DNA of 64,000 nt, taken from the NCBI RefSeq assembly GCF_004310295.1, contig NZ_SISB01000027.1:29902-93901 (forward strand), written 5' to 3'. Origin of the DNA: Pseudomonas sp. BGI-2 (GTDB lineage: Bacteria; Pseudomonadota; Gammaproteobacteria; Pseudomonadales; Pseudomonadaceae). Below are positions 8,237-14,311 of this stretch, one piece after another. Below the pieces are notes generated by a model, which saw only the letters and a program-made list of their open reading frames with translations, was not told the origin of the DNA and ran no database searches. The translations under genes and the position numbers were made by a program. Position 1 is the stretch's first letter, and the number at the start of each line of letters is the position of its first letter.

Positions 8237-9340
8237 ATGAGTCGTCCCCGTCAACAGATCAATCTTGGACTGAGCGCCTGCTTGTGCGTTTCACTGTCGG
8301 CGGTGGCTGCCGAGGGGCCCACGGTTCATGTTTACAACTGGTATGACTACATCGGCCCCACCACCCTGCACGACTTCAAGCGCGACACGGGTATCGAGCC
8401 GGTTTACGACACCTTCGACAGCGCCGAAGTGCTGGAAGGCAAACTGCTGACCAGCCGCAGTGGGTACGACGTGGTGGTGGCGAGCAACTTCAGCCTGCCG
8501 ACGCTGATCAAGGCCGGTGCCTTGGCGCCACTGCCCCGCGCACAGATGCCGGATTTCAAGAACATGGACACCGATCTGCTGGCGAAACTGGCCAACAACG
8601 ATCCAGGCAACCAGTACGCCGTGCCGTACCTGTGGGGCACCAACGGCATTGGCTACAACATCGACAAGGTGCGTGCCGCGTTGGGCGACAAGGCGCCGGT
8701 GGATTCCTGGGACCTGGTGTTCAACGCAGAGAACCTGGCCAAGCTCGGCCAGTGCGGCGTGGCGATGCTTGACTCGCCGGCGGAAATGCTGCCGGTCGCC
8801 CTGCACTACCTGGGCTTGCCACCGAACAGCACCAATCCCGAGGACTACAAAAAGGCCGAAGCGCTGCTGCTCAAACTGCGCCCGCACATTGCCTACTTCA
8901 ACTCCTCCAAGTTCATCAGCGACCTGGCCAACGGCAACATCTGCGTGGCAGTGGGTTGGTCCGGCGCGATGCTCGAAGCCAAGAAAAATGCCGAGCAGGC
9001 CAACAACGGCGTGAAGATCGCTTACAGCCTGCCGAAGGAAGGTGCGCCGGTCTGGTTCGATACGCTGGTGTTGCTCAAGGACGCACCGCATCCGAAGCAA
9101 GGCCTGGCCTTCATCGACTACCTGATGCGCCCCGAAGTTATCGCCCCGGTCAGTGATCATTTGTCCTACCCCAACGGCAACCGCAGCGCGACACCGCTGG
9201 TGGCCGAAGCCACCCGCAACAACCCGGCGGTTTATCCGTCGGCCGAAGCGTTGGCTACTTTGTTCACCCTTCAGCCCTTGCCGCCTGCCACTGAGCGGGT
9301 GCGCACGCGGATCTGGAGCAAGGTGAAGAACGGTCAATGA
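8237..9340 (+). CDS. PotF/SpuD-like polyamine-binding periplasmic protein
   Basis: A 367-residue extracellular solute-binding protein. A signal peptide of about 25 residues ends near SAVAAEG. The mature protein has the polyamine-binder signature VHVYNWYDYIGP, YDVVVASN, the YLWGTNGIGYN loop and SSKFISDLANGNICVAVGWSGA. These carry the aromatic and acidic residues that clamp putrescine or spermidine in PotF/SpuD. ATG 8237 is chosen because it starts the signal peptide and has AGGAG about 10 bases upstream. No permease or ATPase gene is near, so it must share a transporter or act as a sensor. Confidence 0.88.
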   Translation: MSRPRQQINLGLSACLCVSLSAVAAEGPTVHVYNWYDYIGPTTLHDFKRDTGIEPVYDTFDSAEVLEGKLLTSRSGYDVVVASNFSLPTLIKAGALAPLPRAQMPDFKNMDTDLLAKLANNDPGNQYAVPYLWGTNGIGYNIDKVRAALGDKAPVDSWDLVFNAENLAKLGQCGVAMLDSPAEMLPVALHYLGLPPNSTNPEDYKKAEALLLKLRPHIAYFNSSKFISDLANGNICVAVGWSGAMLEAKKNAEQANNGVKIAYSLPKEGAPVWFDTLVLLKDAPHPKQGLAFIDYLMRPEVIAPVSDHLSYPNGNRSATPLVAEATRNNPAVYPSAEALATLFTLQPLPPATERVRTRIWSKVKNGQ

Positions 9341-9356
9341 ACTGAATGCAAAAACC

Positions 9357-9447
9357 CTGTGGGAGCGGGCTTGCTCGCGAAGGCTGAGTGTCAGTCGACA
9401 CTACTTTGCCTGACACACAGCCTTCGCGAGCAAGCCCGCTCCCACAG
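9357..9447. repeat. REPIN, nearly perfect inverted pair
   Basis: The left arm begins CTGTGGGAGCGGGC and the right arm ends GCCCGCTCCCACAG. Both contain TTGCTCGCGAAGGCTG or its complement, so the arms are almost perfect inverse copies around a ~33-base centre. It could form one long hairpin between the binding-protein and aminopeptidase genes, allowing partial termination or mRNA stabilisation. Confidence 0.93.
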
Positions 9448-9509
9448 GTATTGCACCTGCCGGAATAGCGCCCCCTTTTTTCTGCCACGAATTGAAGATG
9501 AGAGAAACG

Positions 9510-10637
9510 ATGAAACCACGTGCACGCGATTTGAATATCCAGTTCGGCCAATTGCTACCCGGCCCCCTCAACGCCATCACCGATGTGCCCGGCGTGCGCG
9601 TCGGCCACAGCAATGTGCGCGGCCGCACCGCCAGTGGCCGCGACATCTTCACCGGCGTGACCCTGATCGAACCGCGTGCCGGGTCTACCAATCAGCAACC
9701 GTGTTTTGCCGGTGTCCATGTGCTCAACGGTAACGGCGACGCCACGGGGCTTGAGTGGATTCGTGAAGCCGGCTTGCTGACCAGCCCAATCGCCTTCACC
9801 AACACCCACAGCCTGGGAGTGGTGCGCGATGCGCTGATTGCTTTGGATCGCGAGTCCCAGCCCGATGACGGGCGACTTTACTGGAACATGCCGGTGGTGC
9901 TGGAAACCTTCGACGGCCTGCTCAGCGACATCAACGGTTTTCATGTGAAGCCCGAACATGTGGCCGAGGCCCAGCGCAATGCCGCAGGCGGACCGGTGAC
10001 GGAAGGCGCGGTGGGCGGCGGCAGCGGGATGATCTGTCACGAATTCAAGGGTGGCATCGGCACGTCCTCGCGCCAATTGAGCAAGGCTCAGGGCGGCTGG
10101 ACCGTCGGCGCCATCGTCCAGGCCAATCATGGCATTCGCAATGAGCTGCGCGTTGATGGTTACCCGGTCGGGCGCTATATGGAACAGGCTGACTCACCGT
10201 TTCTCAGGGCATCGCTGCCTTATCCTGGGATGGGCTCGATCGTCGTTTGCCTGGCCACCGATGCGCCGCTGCTGCCGCATCAATGCACGCGCCTCGCACA
10301 GCGTGCCAGCCTCGGACTCGCCCGTACCGGTGGCGGCAACGAAGACCACAGCGGCGACATCTTCATCGCCTTCGCCACCGGCAACCAACACGTGCCACCG
10401 GCCGCTTATGAAGGCAAAGGTGCGCCGACCTGCGACAACTTGAGCATGGTCAACAACGACCACATCAGCGAGTTGTTTTTGGCCGCGACTGAAGCGGTGG
10501 AGGAAGCAATCATCAACGCTCTGCTGGCCGCTGAAACGACTGAAGGTAACGGCCACACGGTGCCGGGCCTGGACCCAAAAACACTGCTCAAGGCATTGCG
10601 CCAGGCCGGTTGGCCAGGGGAAACCGTCGGAATCTGA
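9510..10637 (+). CDS. P1-family aminopeptidase (DmpA/BapA type)
   Basis: 375 residues. The N-terminal NAITDVPGVRVGH is typical of DmpA-like proteins. These are N-terminal-nucleophile enzymes that cut themselves before a serine. Here the likely site is Gly242-Ser243 in GMGSIVV followed by ATDAPLLPHQ. Members release N-terminal D- or L-residues or beta-peptides. Asn and Gly-rich oxyanion elements are present (GGGNEDHSGDIF). ATG 9510 is used; ATG 9498 is possible. The gene follows the polyamine binder in the same direction, separated by a REPIN. Confidence 0.87.
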   Translation: MKPRARDLNIQFGQLLPGPLNAITDVPGVRVGHSNVRGRTASGRDIFTGVTLIEPRAGSTNQQPCFAGVHVLNGNGDATGLEWIREAGLLTSPIAFTNTHSLGVVRDALIALDRESQPDDGRLYWNMPVVLETFDGLLSDINGFHVKPEHVAEAQRNAAGGPVTEGAVGGGSGMICHEFKGGIGTSSRQLSKAQGGWTVGAIVQANHGIRNELRVDGYPVGRYMEQADSPFLRASLPYPGMGSIVVCLATDAPLLPHQCTRLAQRASLGLARTGGGNEDHSGDIFIAFATGNQHVPPAAYEGKGAPTCDNLSMVNNDHISELFLAATEAVEEAIINALLAAETTEGNGHTVPGLDPKTLLKALRQAGWPGETVGI

Positions 10638-10656
10638 AGGCGCTGTTTAACGATGA

Positions 10657-10679
10657 CGCCCGATGCACTGCATCGGGCG
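10657..10679. terminator. Stem-loop between convergent genes
   Basis: A perfect inverted repeat, CGCCCGATGCA and its complement with almost no loop, lies between the aminopeptidase stop and the convergent cupin stop. It has no clear T-run on either side, so it may be a weak or bidirectional terminator. Confidence 0.5.
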
Positions 10680-10687
10680 GCTATCGC

Positions 10688-11140
10688 TTATTTTTCCAGG
10701 ATCAACAGCGGCGTGTCTTTTTTCACGAGGTAGGTCGCCAGCTCCGAGGCTTTGCCGTCACCGACGTTCTTCGCGACATGCGCAGTGCCCGCGGGGATGT
10801 ACAACGAGTCGCCGGCTTTGAGCGTGACCGGCGCCCGCCCTTCGAGCTGATACTCAAATGTGCCCGAGATGACGTAAGCGACTTCTACGCCAGGATGCGA
10901 ATGCTTGGGAGATACGACGCCCGGGTCGAAATCGACACGAACCTGAATCACCTCACCGTTGGAAATGTCGAGGTCCTGGCGTACCAGGTCGGTGCGGTGA
11001 AGGCCTGTCTGCCAGCTTTTTGCCGGAGTGGCTTGCGGGGGAGCTTTTGCTTCTTCAGCCGCGAATGCGTTGAATGAAACGGCGGCAGCCAGGGCGACGC
11101 CGAGCAGGCCTGCGGTGTGACGGGATTTGATACGGGACAT
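10688..11140 (-). CDS. Secreted cupin-domain protein
   Basis: 150 residues with a signal peptide of about 28 residues ending in FNAFAAEE. The mature part is one cupin barrel with metal-ligand motif 1 around KHSHPGVEVAYVISG and motif 2 around DSLYIPAGTAHVAKN. Periplasmic cupins of this size bind a metal and a small molecule; the function is unknown. Start: ATG 11140 with GGAG about 8 bases upstream. Confidence 0.83.
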   Translation of the reverse strand: MSRIKSRHTAGLLGVALAAAVSFNAFAAEEAKAPPQATPAKSWQTGLHRTDLVRQDLDISNGEVIQVRVDFDPGVVSPKHSHPGVEVAYVISGTFEYQLEGRAPVTLKAGDSLYIPAGTAHVAKNVGDGKASELATYLVKKDTPLLILEK

Positions 11141-11376
11141 CGCAATTCTCCAATGAATGCCGCGGTTGCGGTGGCTTCATTAGGAGGTCGCTGTGTATCG
11201 CGCAGGTGTCGAGAAAAGCATGAATTTGTATGCGCAGGTAACTACCAGCATCGGAGATACGTTCGGATACAACCGCGGGCGTACGTCAGTGCGGTACACC
11301 CAGTTTGGTCACGATGTCTTCTGGTTTGAGACGTCGTCCGTCCGTTGAAACCAATTGCAGTTTCCGGATCGGCTGA
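11141..11376. other. Non-coding or scrambled region upstream of the cupin gene and SDR remnant
   Basis: No complete gene is seen. The right-hand part of the cupin promoter must lie here. Reading the minus strand, a frame ending in stop near 11288 gives a protein-like tail (KLQLVSTDGRR, then EDIVTKLGVPH) with no visible start or partner. It may be the end of a gene cut off at about 11376, where an SDR fragment begins on the other strand. Confidence 0.35.
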
Positions 11377-11706
11377 CGATCCTTTGCGTCGACCATGACG
11401 GCACGAGTGATGGCCGCAGAATTTGCCCCGCGTGGCATTCGCGTCAATCAGATTACTCCCGGGGCTGCACGCACACCGGTCTGGAACCCTCACGCCGCCA
11501 AGGTTGGAATGGATGCGCTGGAGGAAAAACTGAAGACCACCATCCCGCTCGGTCGCATCAGTGAAGCTCATGAAGTCGCCACCGTCGCCTTGTTCCTCGC
11601 CTCCAGCGACTCTTCAAACGTCGTGGGCGCAGAAATTGACGTCGATGGCGGTGCAACCCGTTCGCCTCTGGGTGCACCGGCTCATAGAGAAAACTGGCAG
11701 GCGTAA
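11377..11706 (+). pseudogene. C-terminal remnant of an SDR oxidoreductase
   Basis: The frame reads RSFAST, then AAEFAPRGIRVNQITPGAART and ends in FLASSDSSNVVGAEIDVDGG. These are the post-catalytic helix, the PG motif and the C-terminal strand of a classical SDR. The Rossmann N-terminus, NNAG and YxxxK parts are missing: an in-frame stop (TGA 11374) lies immediately upstream. A short protein from ATG 11395 could be made but would lack the cofactor site and the catalytic residues. Best read as a truncated, dead gene. Confidence 0.8.
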
Positions 11707-11711
11707 CGGTT

Positions 11712-11727
11712 TTGTATCGGTGTGTAT
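11712..11727. promoter_or_regulatory. TTGTAT direct-repeat motif upstream of ohr (candidate OhrR site)
   Basis: The motif TTGTAT-N4-GTGTAT has a 10-base period. The same layout, inverted, occurs upstream of the decayed ohr copy at 12768-12783. Sharing between two ohr promoters next to an ohrR gene suggests a common operator. This is inference; it is not the published B. subtilis OhrR palindrome. Confidence 0.4.
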
Positions 11728-11741
11728 TTTCACTGGCAATC

Positions 11742-11761
11742 TTACACAGCGTTACACAACC
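11742..11761 (+). promoter_or_regulatory. Tandem 10-bp TTACACA repeats
   Basis: TTACACAGCG is followed directly by TTACACAACC. Ten-base tandem spacing puts both copies on one face of the helix, as in OmpR/PhoB-type regulator sites. It lies about 120 bases upstream of the ohr start. Confidence 0.3.
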
Positions 11762-11801
11762 ACCGGATCAGGACACACAGGCACTACATAAAGGTGAAAA
11801 A

Positions 11802-11859
11802 GTGGGGACCTCACCCCTTCGTCCATAAAACCAGCGGCAGAACGGGTGAGGCCCCCAAC
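11802..11859 (+). promoter_or_regulatory. Leader hairpin upstream of ohr
   Basis: Arms 11803-11816 and 11844-11857 pair over about 13-14 positions (GGGG-CC-TCACCC against GGGTGAGG-CCCC) with one A-C mismatch and a 27-base loop. The structure ends a few bases before the AGGA ribosome-binding site of ohr (around 11867). No T-run follows, so it is not a standard terminator. It may modulate translation or mRNA stability. Confidence 0.45.
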
Positions 11860-11878
11860 CTTTAGCAGGAACCCCGTC

Positions 11879-12298
11879 ATGATCAATGAAATCGACACCG
11901 TGCTTTATACCGGCAAGACCCATACCACCGGCGGCCGCGAAGGCGCGTCGAAGAGTTCGGACGGACGTCTGGACATCAAGCTTTCCCCGCCTGGCTCCTC
12001 AAGCACTGGCACCAATCCCGAACAGCTTCTGGCCGCAGGCTGGTCGGCCTGTTTTATCGGCGCGATCGGTAAAGCGGCCGCCGCGCTAAAGGTGAGTGTG
12101 CCCGCCAATGTCGCCGTAGATACCGAAGTGGATCTAGGCAAGACCGAAAACGCATTTTTCCTCCAGGCACGCCTCAATGTCAGCCTTCCGGGCCTGGATC
12201 CTGTTGTTGCCCGGGCATTGGTCGATGCCGCACACCAGACCTGCCCGTACTCCAAAGCGACCCGTGGCAACATCGACGTCACGATCAATCTGATCTGA
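11879..12298 (+). CDS. ohr: Organic hydroperoxide resistance protein (Ohr/OsmC family)
   Basis: 139 residues, the usual Ohr length. Both catalytic cysteines are present: C58 (GWSACF) and C122 (HQTCPYSKATRGN). The supporting R20 and E48 are also in place. Ohr reduces fatty-acid and organic hydroperoxides using lipoylated protein partners in the cytosol. Start: ATG 11879 with AGGA about 9 bases upstream. This is the intact copy. A decayed paralogue lies at 12824 beside ohrR, so control may still come from that regulator about 1.4 kb away. Confidence 0.93.
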   Translation: MINEIDTVLYTGKTHTTGGREGASKSSDGRLDIKLSPPGSSSTGTNPEQLLAAGWSACFIGAIGKAAAALKVSVPANVAVDTEVDLGKTENAFFLQARLNVSLPGLDPVVARALVDAAHQTCPYSKATRGNIDVTINLI

Positions 12299-12419
12299 TC
12301 CGGTCACCTACTGCGGCCCAGGCTGTACCCGATAGCAGTTTTCCATCCTGCCACTTTTCCGGAAGGACGAAATCGGTCTAAAAAGCACGGCTTGCGCTGC
12401 GCAGCCTTTGCTATTCTAA

Positions 12420-12650
12420 ATGCTGTAGGTGAAGACGCAGACTGATGCGCAAGCGGATAGCGAGGAAGCGTGGGGCGCGCTCCTAAGGGTACACGGTTAG
12501 AAAGATCTCCGAGGTGAGGTCCAGCCCTTATGCCGTGTGAAGCAGGACAGCACAAAACTGTTCTGTCAGAAGCCTGATAAACCTTGTAAGCCAGAGACCA
12601 GCGCTGGCCACCTACTCGATTCTGAAGCCCGCCCTGTGCGGGCTTTTTCG
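12420..12650 (+). ncRNA. Candidate small RNA with own promoter and terminator
   Basis: An extended -10 (TGCTATTCT, 12409-12417) with a CTTGCG-like -35 about 15 bases upstream would start a transcript near 12424. It would end at a clear rho-independent terminator at 12625-12648. Between them, about 200 bases are free of plausible coding and contain internal inverted segments (for example GACAG/CTGTC around 12546-12570 and CCAGCGCTGG at 12599-12608). I do not recognise a known family: it is not RNase P, tmRNA, 6S or CrcZ by eye. Confidence 0.4.
12625..12648 (+). terminator. Rho-independent terminator
   Basis: Stem AAGCCCGC / GCGGGCTT with loop CCTGT, running into TTTTT. A textbook terminator on the plus strand, about 325 bases after the ohr stop. 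That is too far to be the simple end of the ohr message, and it fits as the 3' end of the small transcript proposed here. Confidence 0.85.
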
Positions 12651-12767
12651 TTGCGCAGAATCGGGAGCCAAAGCCACCTCCCCCGTCATTCGACCATTCG
12701 TCGCCAAGTCCCCATTCCCCCTTGATGTGGATTGGCGACTGCGAGAATATTAGTTACATCGCATGCG

Positions 12768-12783
12768 ATACAAGCGCATACAA
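12768..12783. promoter_or_regulatory. Inverted copy of the ohr-type TTGTAT repeat (candidate OhrR site)
   Basis: Reads TTGTAT-N4-TTGTAT on the minus strand, a 10-base period matching the element at 11712-11727. It overlaps an AT-rich promoter region (TATATAA) just upstream of the decayed ohr start at 12824. Confidence 0.4.
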
Positions 12784-12823
12784 TATATAAACAAGCCCTA
12801 ATGCACCTTTGAGGATTCACCCC

Positions 12824-13147
12824 ATGAGCAAGATCGAAAAAGTCCCGGCCTTCGGCAAAACCACACCACCATGAGCAGCACTGGGACCACTTCGCGCGGC
12901 CATATCGGCAGCCTCGACATCGCCATCTCGTCGCCCGGCAATGCCCAGCCTGCGCACGTGTTCGCTGCCACCCAGCCGCACCCGGCCGCCGAGCAACTGT
13001 TTGCCGGGGCATGCGTTTGACCTGCGCGTGCCCGGCCTGGCAGATGACATTGCGAAGACACTGGCGCACACCGCCGACCAGATCTGCCCGTACTCGAAGG
13101 CAACGCGAAGCAACATCGACGTGGACTTGAACGTCCTCACGGCATGA
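12824..13147 (+). pseudogene. Decayed ohr paralogue (frameshift plus internal deletion)
   Basis: The start reads MSKIEKV, like Ohr, but a small indel before GKT breaks the frame. After re-phasing, Ohr-like text follows (GSLDIAISSPG, EQLFAGACV), including the first-cysteine region in altered form. The middle ~45-50 residues are missing. The tail resumes with LRVPGLADDIAKTLAHTADQ, then ICPYSKATRSNIDVDLNVL to TGA 13147, which keeps the second cysteine. An Ohr gene immediately before ohrR is the normal arrangement, so this was probably the original partner and the copy at 11879 has taken over. Confidence 0.88.
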
Positions 13148-13291
13148 TGCACGGCGCGGTGGGTTCGACACCCAACGTCTAACCCGCCCTTGCCGTTTAT
13201 CACGCACCGGCTTAGAGCACTTACGACACCATCGCACGCGAGGTATATTTCACGCAGACGACAAAGCCGTCTTTGACGAACGAGGCGACAC

Positions 13292-13753
13292 ATGAAATCC
13301 ACCGACAAAGCGGTACCCGAAGACCTGAAGCTCTCCGACTTCCTGTGTTTTGCGGTCTATTCAACCAACCTCGCGTTCGGCAAGGCGTACAAGCCGATCC
13401 TCGAACACCTGGGGCTGACCTACACCCAATACATCACCATCGTTGCGCTGTGGGAGCAGGATAATCAGACCGTCGGCAGCCTCGGTGAAAAGCTGTTTCT
13501 TGAATCGAACACGCTCACGCCGATCCTGAAGAAACTGGAAGCGATGGGCTTCCTGCAACGCCAGCGCGATCCTGAAGACGAGCGCCAGGTGCGCATCAAC
13601 CTGACGAAACAAGGCAAGGCGTTGCGCGAAGACCAACCGGAAAACGGCCTCGCCGCCGCGACAGGCCTGACGCAAGACGAGTTCACGCTACTGCAGAAGA
13701 CGATCGTGACCCTGCGCAACAACCTGATCAAATCAATGAACACTGAGGAGTAA
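13292..13753 (+). CDS. ohrR: OhrR, MarR-family organic peroxide sensor
   Basis: 153 residues. The N-terminal sensing cysteine is C19 in SDFLCFAVYS, and the conserved tyrosines of the peroxide pocket follow (AYKPIL, YTQYI). A winged helix covers about residues 60-105 (GEKLFLESNTLTPILKKLE, then RDPEDERQVRI). C19 is the only cysteine, so this would be a one-Cys OhrR that needs a small thiol for resolution. It represses ohr and is inactivated by organic hydroperoxides. Start: ATG 13292 with GAGG 6 bases upstream. msrA begins 5 bases after its stop, implying an operon. Confidence 0.92.
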   Translation: MKSTDKAVPEDLKLSDFLCFAVYSTNLAFGKAYKPILEHLGLTYTQYITIVALWEQDNQTVGSLGEKLFLESNTLTPILKKLEAMGFLQRQRDPEDERQVRINLTKQGKALREDQPENGLAAATGLTQDEFTLLQKTIVTLRNNLIKSMNTEE

Positions 13754-13758
13754 GCGCT

Positions 13759-14265
13759 ATGACCACGCAAACTGAAACCGCAATCCTGGCGGGTGGCTGC
13801 TTCTGGGGCATGCAGGATCTGATAAGAAAACAAAAAGGCGTGCTGTCGACGCGCGTCGGCTACTCCGGCGGCGATGTGCCCAATGCGACTTACCGCAACC
13901 ATGGCACTCACGCCGAAGCGATCGAGGTCGTGTTTGATCCGGCCATCACCAGCTACCGTCAGATCCTTGAGTTTTTCTTCCAGATCCACGACCCGTCGAC
14001 GACCAATCGTCAGGGTAATGACATCGGCCTCAGCTACCGTTCGGCGATTTTCTATCTGAACGAAGAGCAGCAAGCAGTAGCCGAAGACACCGCAGCCGAT
14101 GTGGATGCCTCCAAACTCTGGCCCGGCCGGGTCGTGACTGAAATCGTACCCGCCGGCCCGTTCTGGGAGGCAGAGCCGGAGCATCAGGATTACCTCGAAC
14201 GACTGCCGACCGGTTACACCTGTCACTTCATTCGGCCGAACTGGAAACTGCCGAAGCGAGCATGA
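13759..14265 (+). CDS. msrA: Peptide-methionine (S)-S-oxide reductase MsrA
   Basis: 168 residues with catalytic GGCFWG (C14) and the family segments GYSGGDVPNATYRNHGTHAEA and ITSYRQILEFFFQIHDPS. MsrA reduces methionine-S-sulfoxide in proteins using thioredoxin. No recycling cysteine is present in the C-terminus, so resolution must be external. It starts 5 bases after ohrR (AGGAG upstream), so methionine repair is co-expressed with peroxide sensing. Pseudomonas usually has a longer second MsrA elsewhere; this is the short type. Confidence 0.93.
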   Translation: MTTQTETAILAGGCFWGMQDLIRKQKGVLSTRVGYSGGDVPNATYRNHGTHAEAIEVVFDPAITSYRQILEFFFQIHDPSTTNRQGNDIGLSYRSAIFYLNEEQQAVAEDTAADVDASKLWPGRVVTEIVPAGPFWEAEPEHQDYLERLPTGYTCHFIRPNWKLPKRA

Positions 14266-14276
14266 CGCGGTAAAGC

Positions 14277-14300
14277 CCGGGTTCCAGCCACGGAACCCGG
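14277..14300. terminator. Bidirectional stem-loop between convergent genes
   Basis: Perfect 9-base stem, CCGGGTTCC and GGAACCCGG, with a six-base loop, between the msrA stop and the convergent PotF-like gene. There is no strong T-run, so termination strength is uncertain. Confidence 0.6.
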
Positions 14301-14311
14301 ATACCGTTCCG

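Larger units (their letters stand above)
12299..12823. other. Gene-free stretch between the two ohr copies
   Basis: About 525 bases with no credible protein gene. It contains a promoter-like element, a candidate small RNA and a strong rho-independent terminator (listed separately), then an AT-rich promoter region for the ohr remnant. Confidence 0.6.

Noticed and set aside
8291..9337. 348-codon minus-strand frame opposite the PotF-like gene
   Set aside because: Mirror frame; the similar mirror at 14486-15442 opposite the other PotF-like gene shows it is only a by-product of codon bias.
7242..9447. Regularly repeated palindromes considered as CRISPR repeats
   Set aside because: They are inverted pairs scattered between genes, with no direct-repeat array, no spacers and no cas genes.
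12304..12555. Minus-strand 83-codon frame in the inter-ohr region
   Set aside because: Pro/Arg/Ser-rich, no start signal, overlaps the candidate small RNA; not supported as protein.
12537..12725. Plus-strand 62-codon frame across the terminator at 12625-12648
   Set aside because: It reads through a perfect rho-independent terminator and has no ribosome site.
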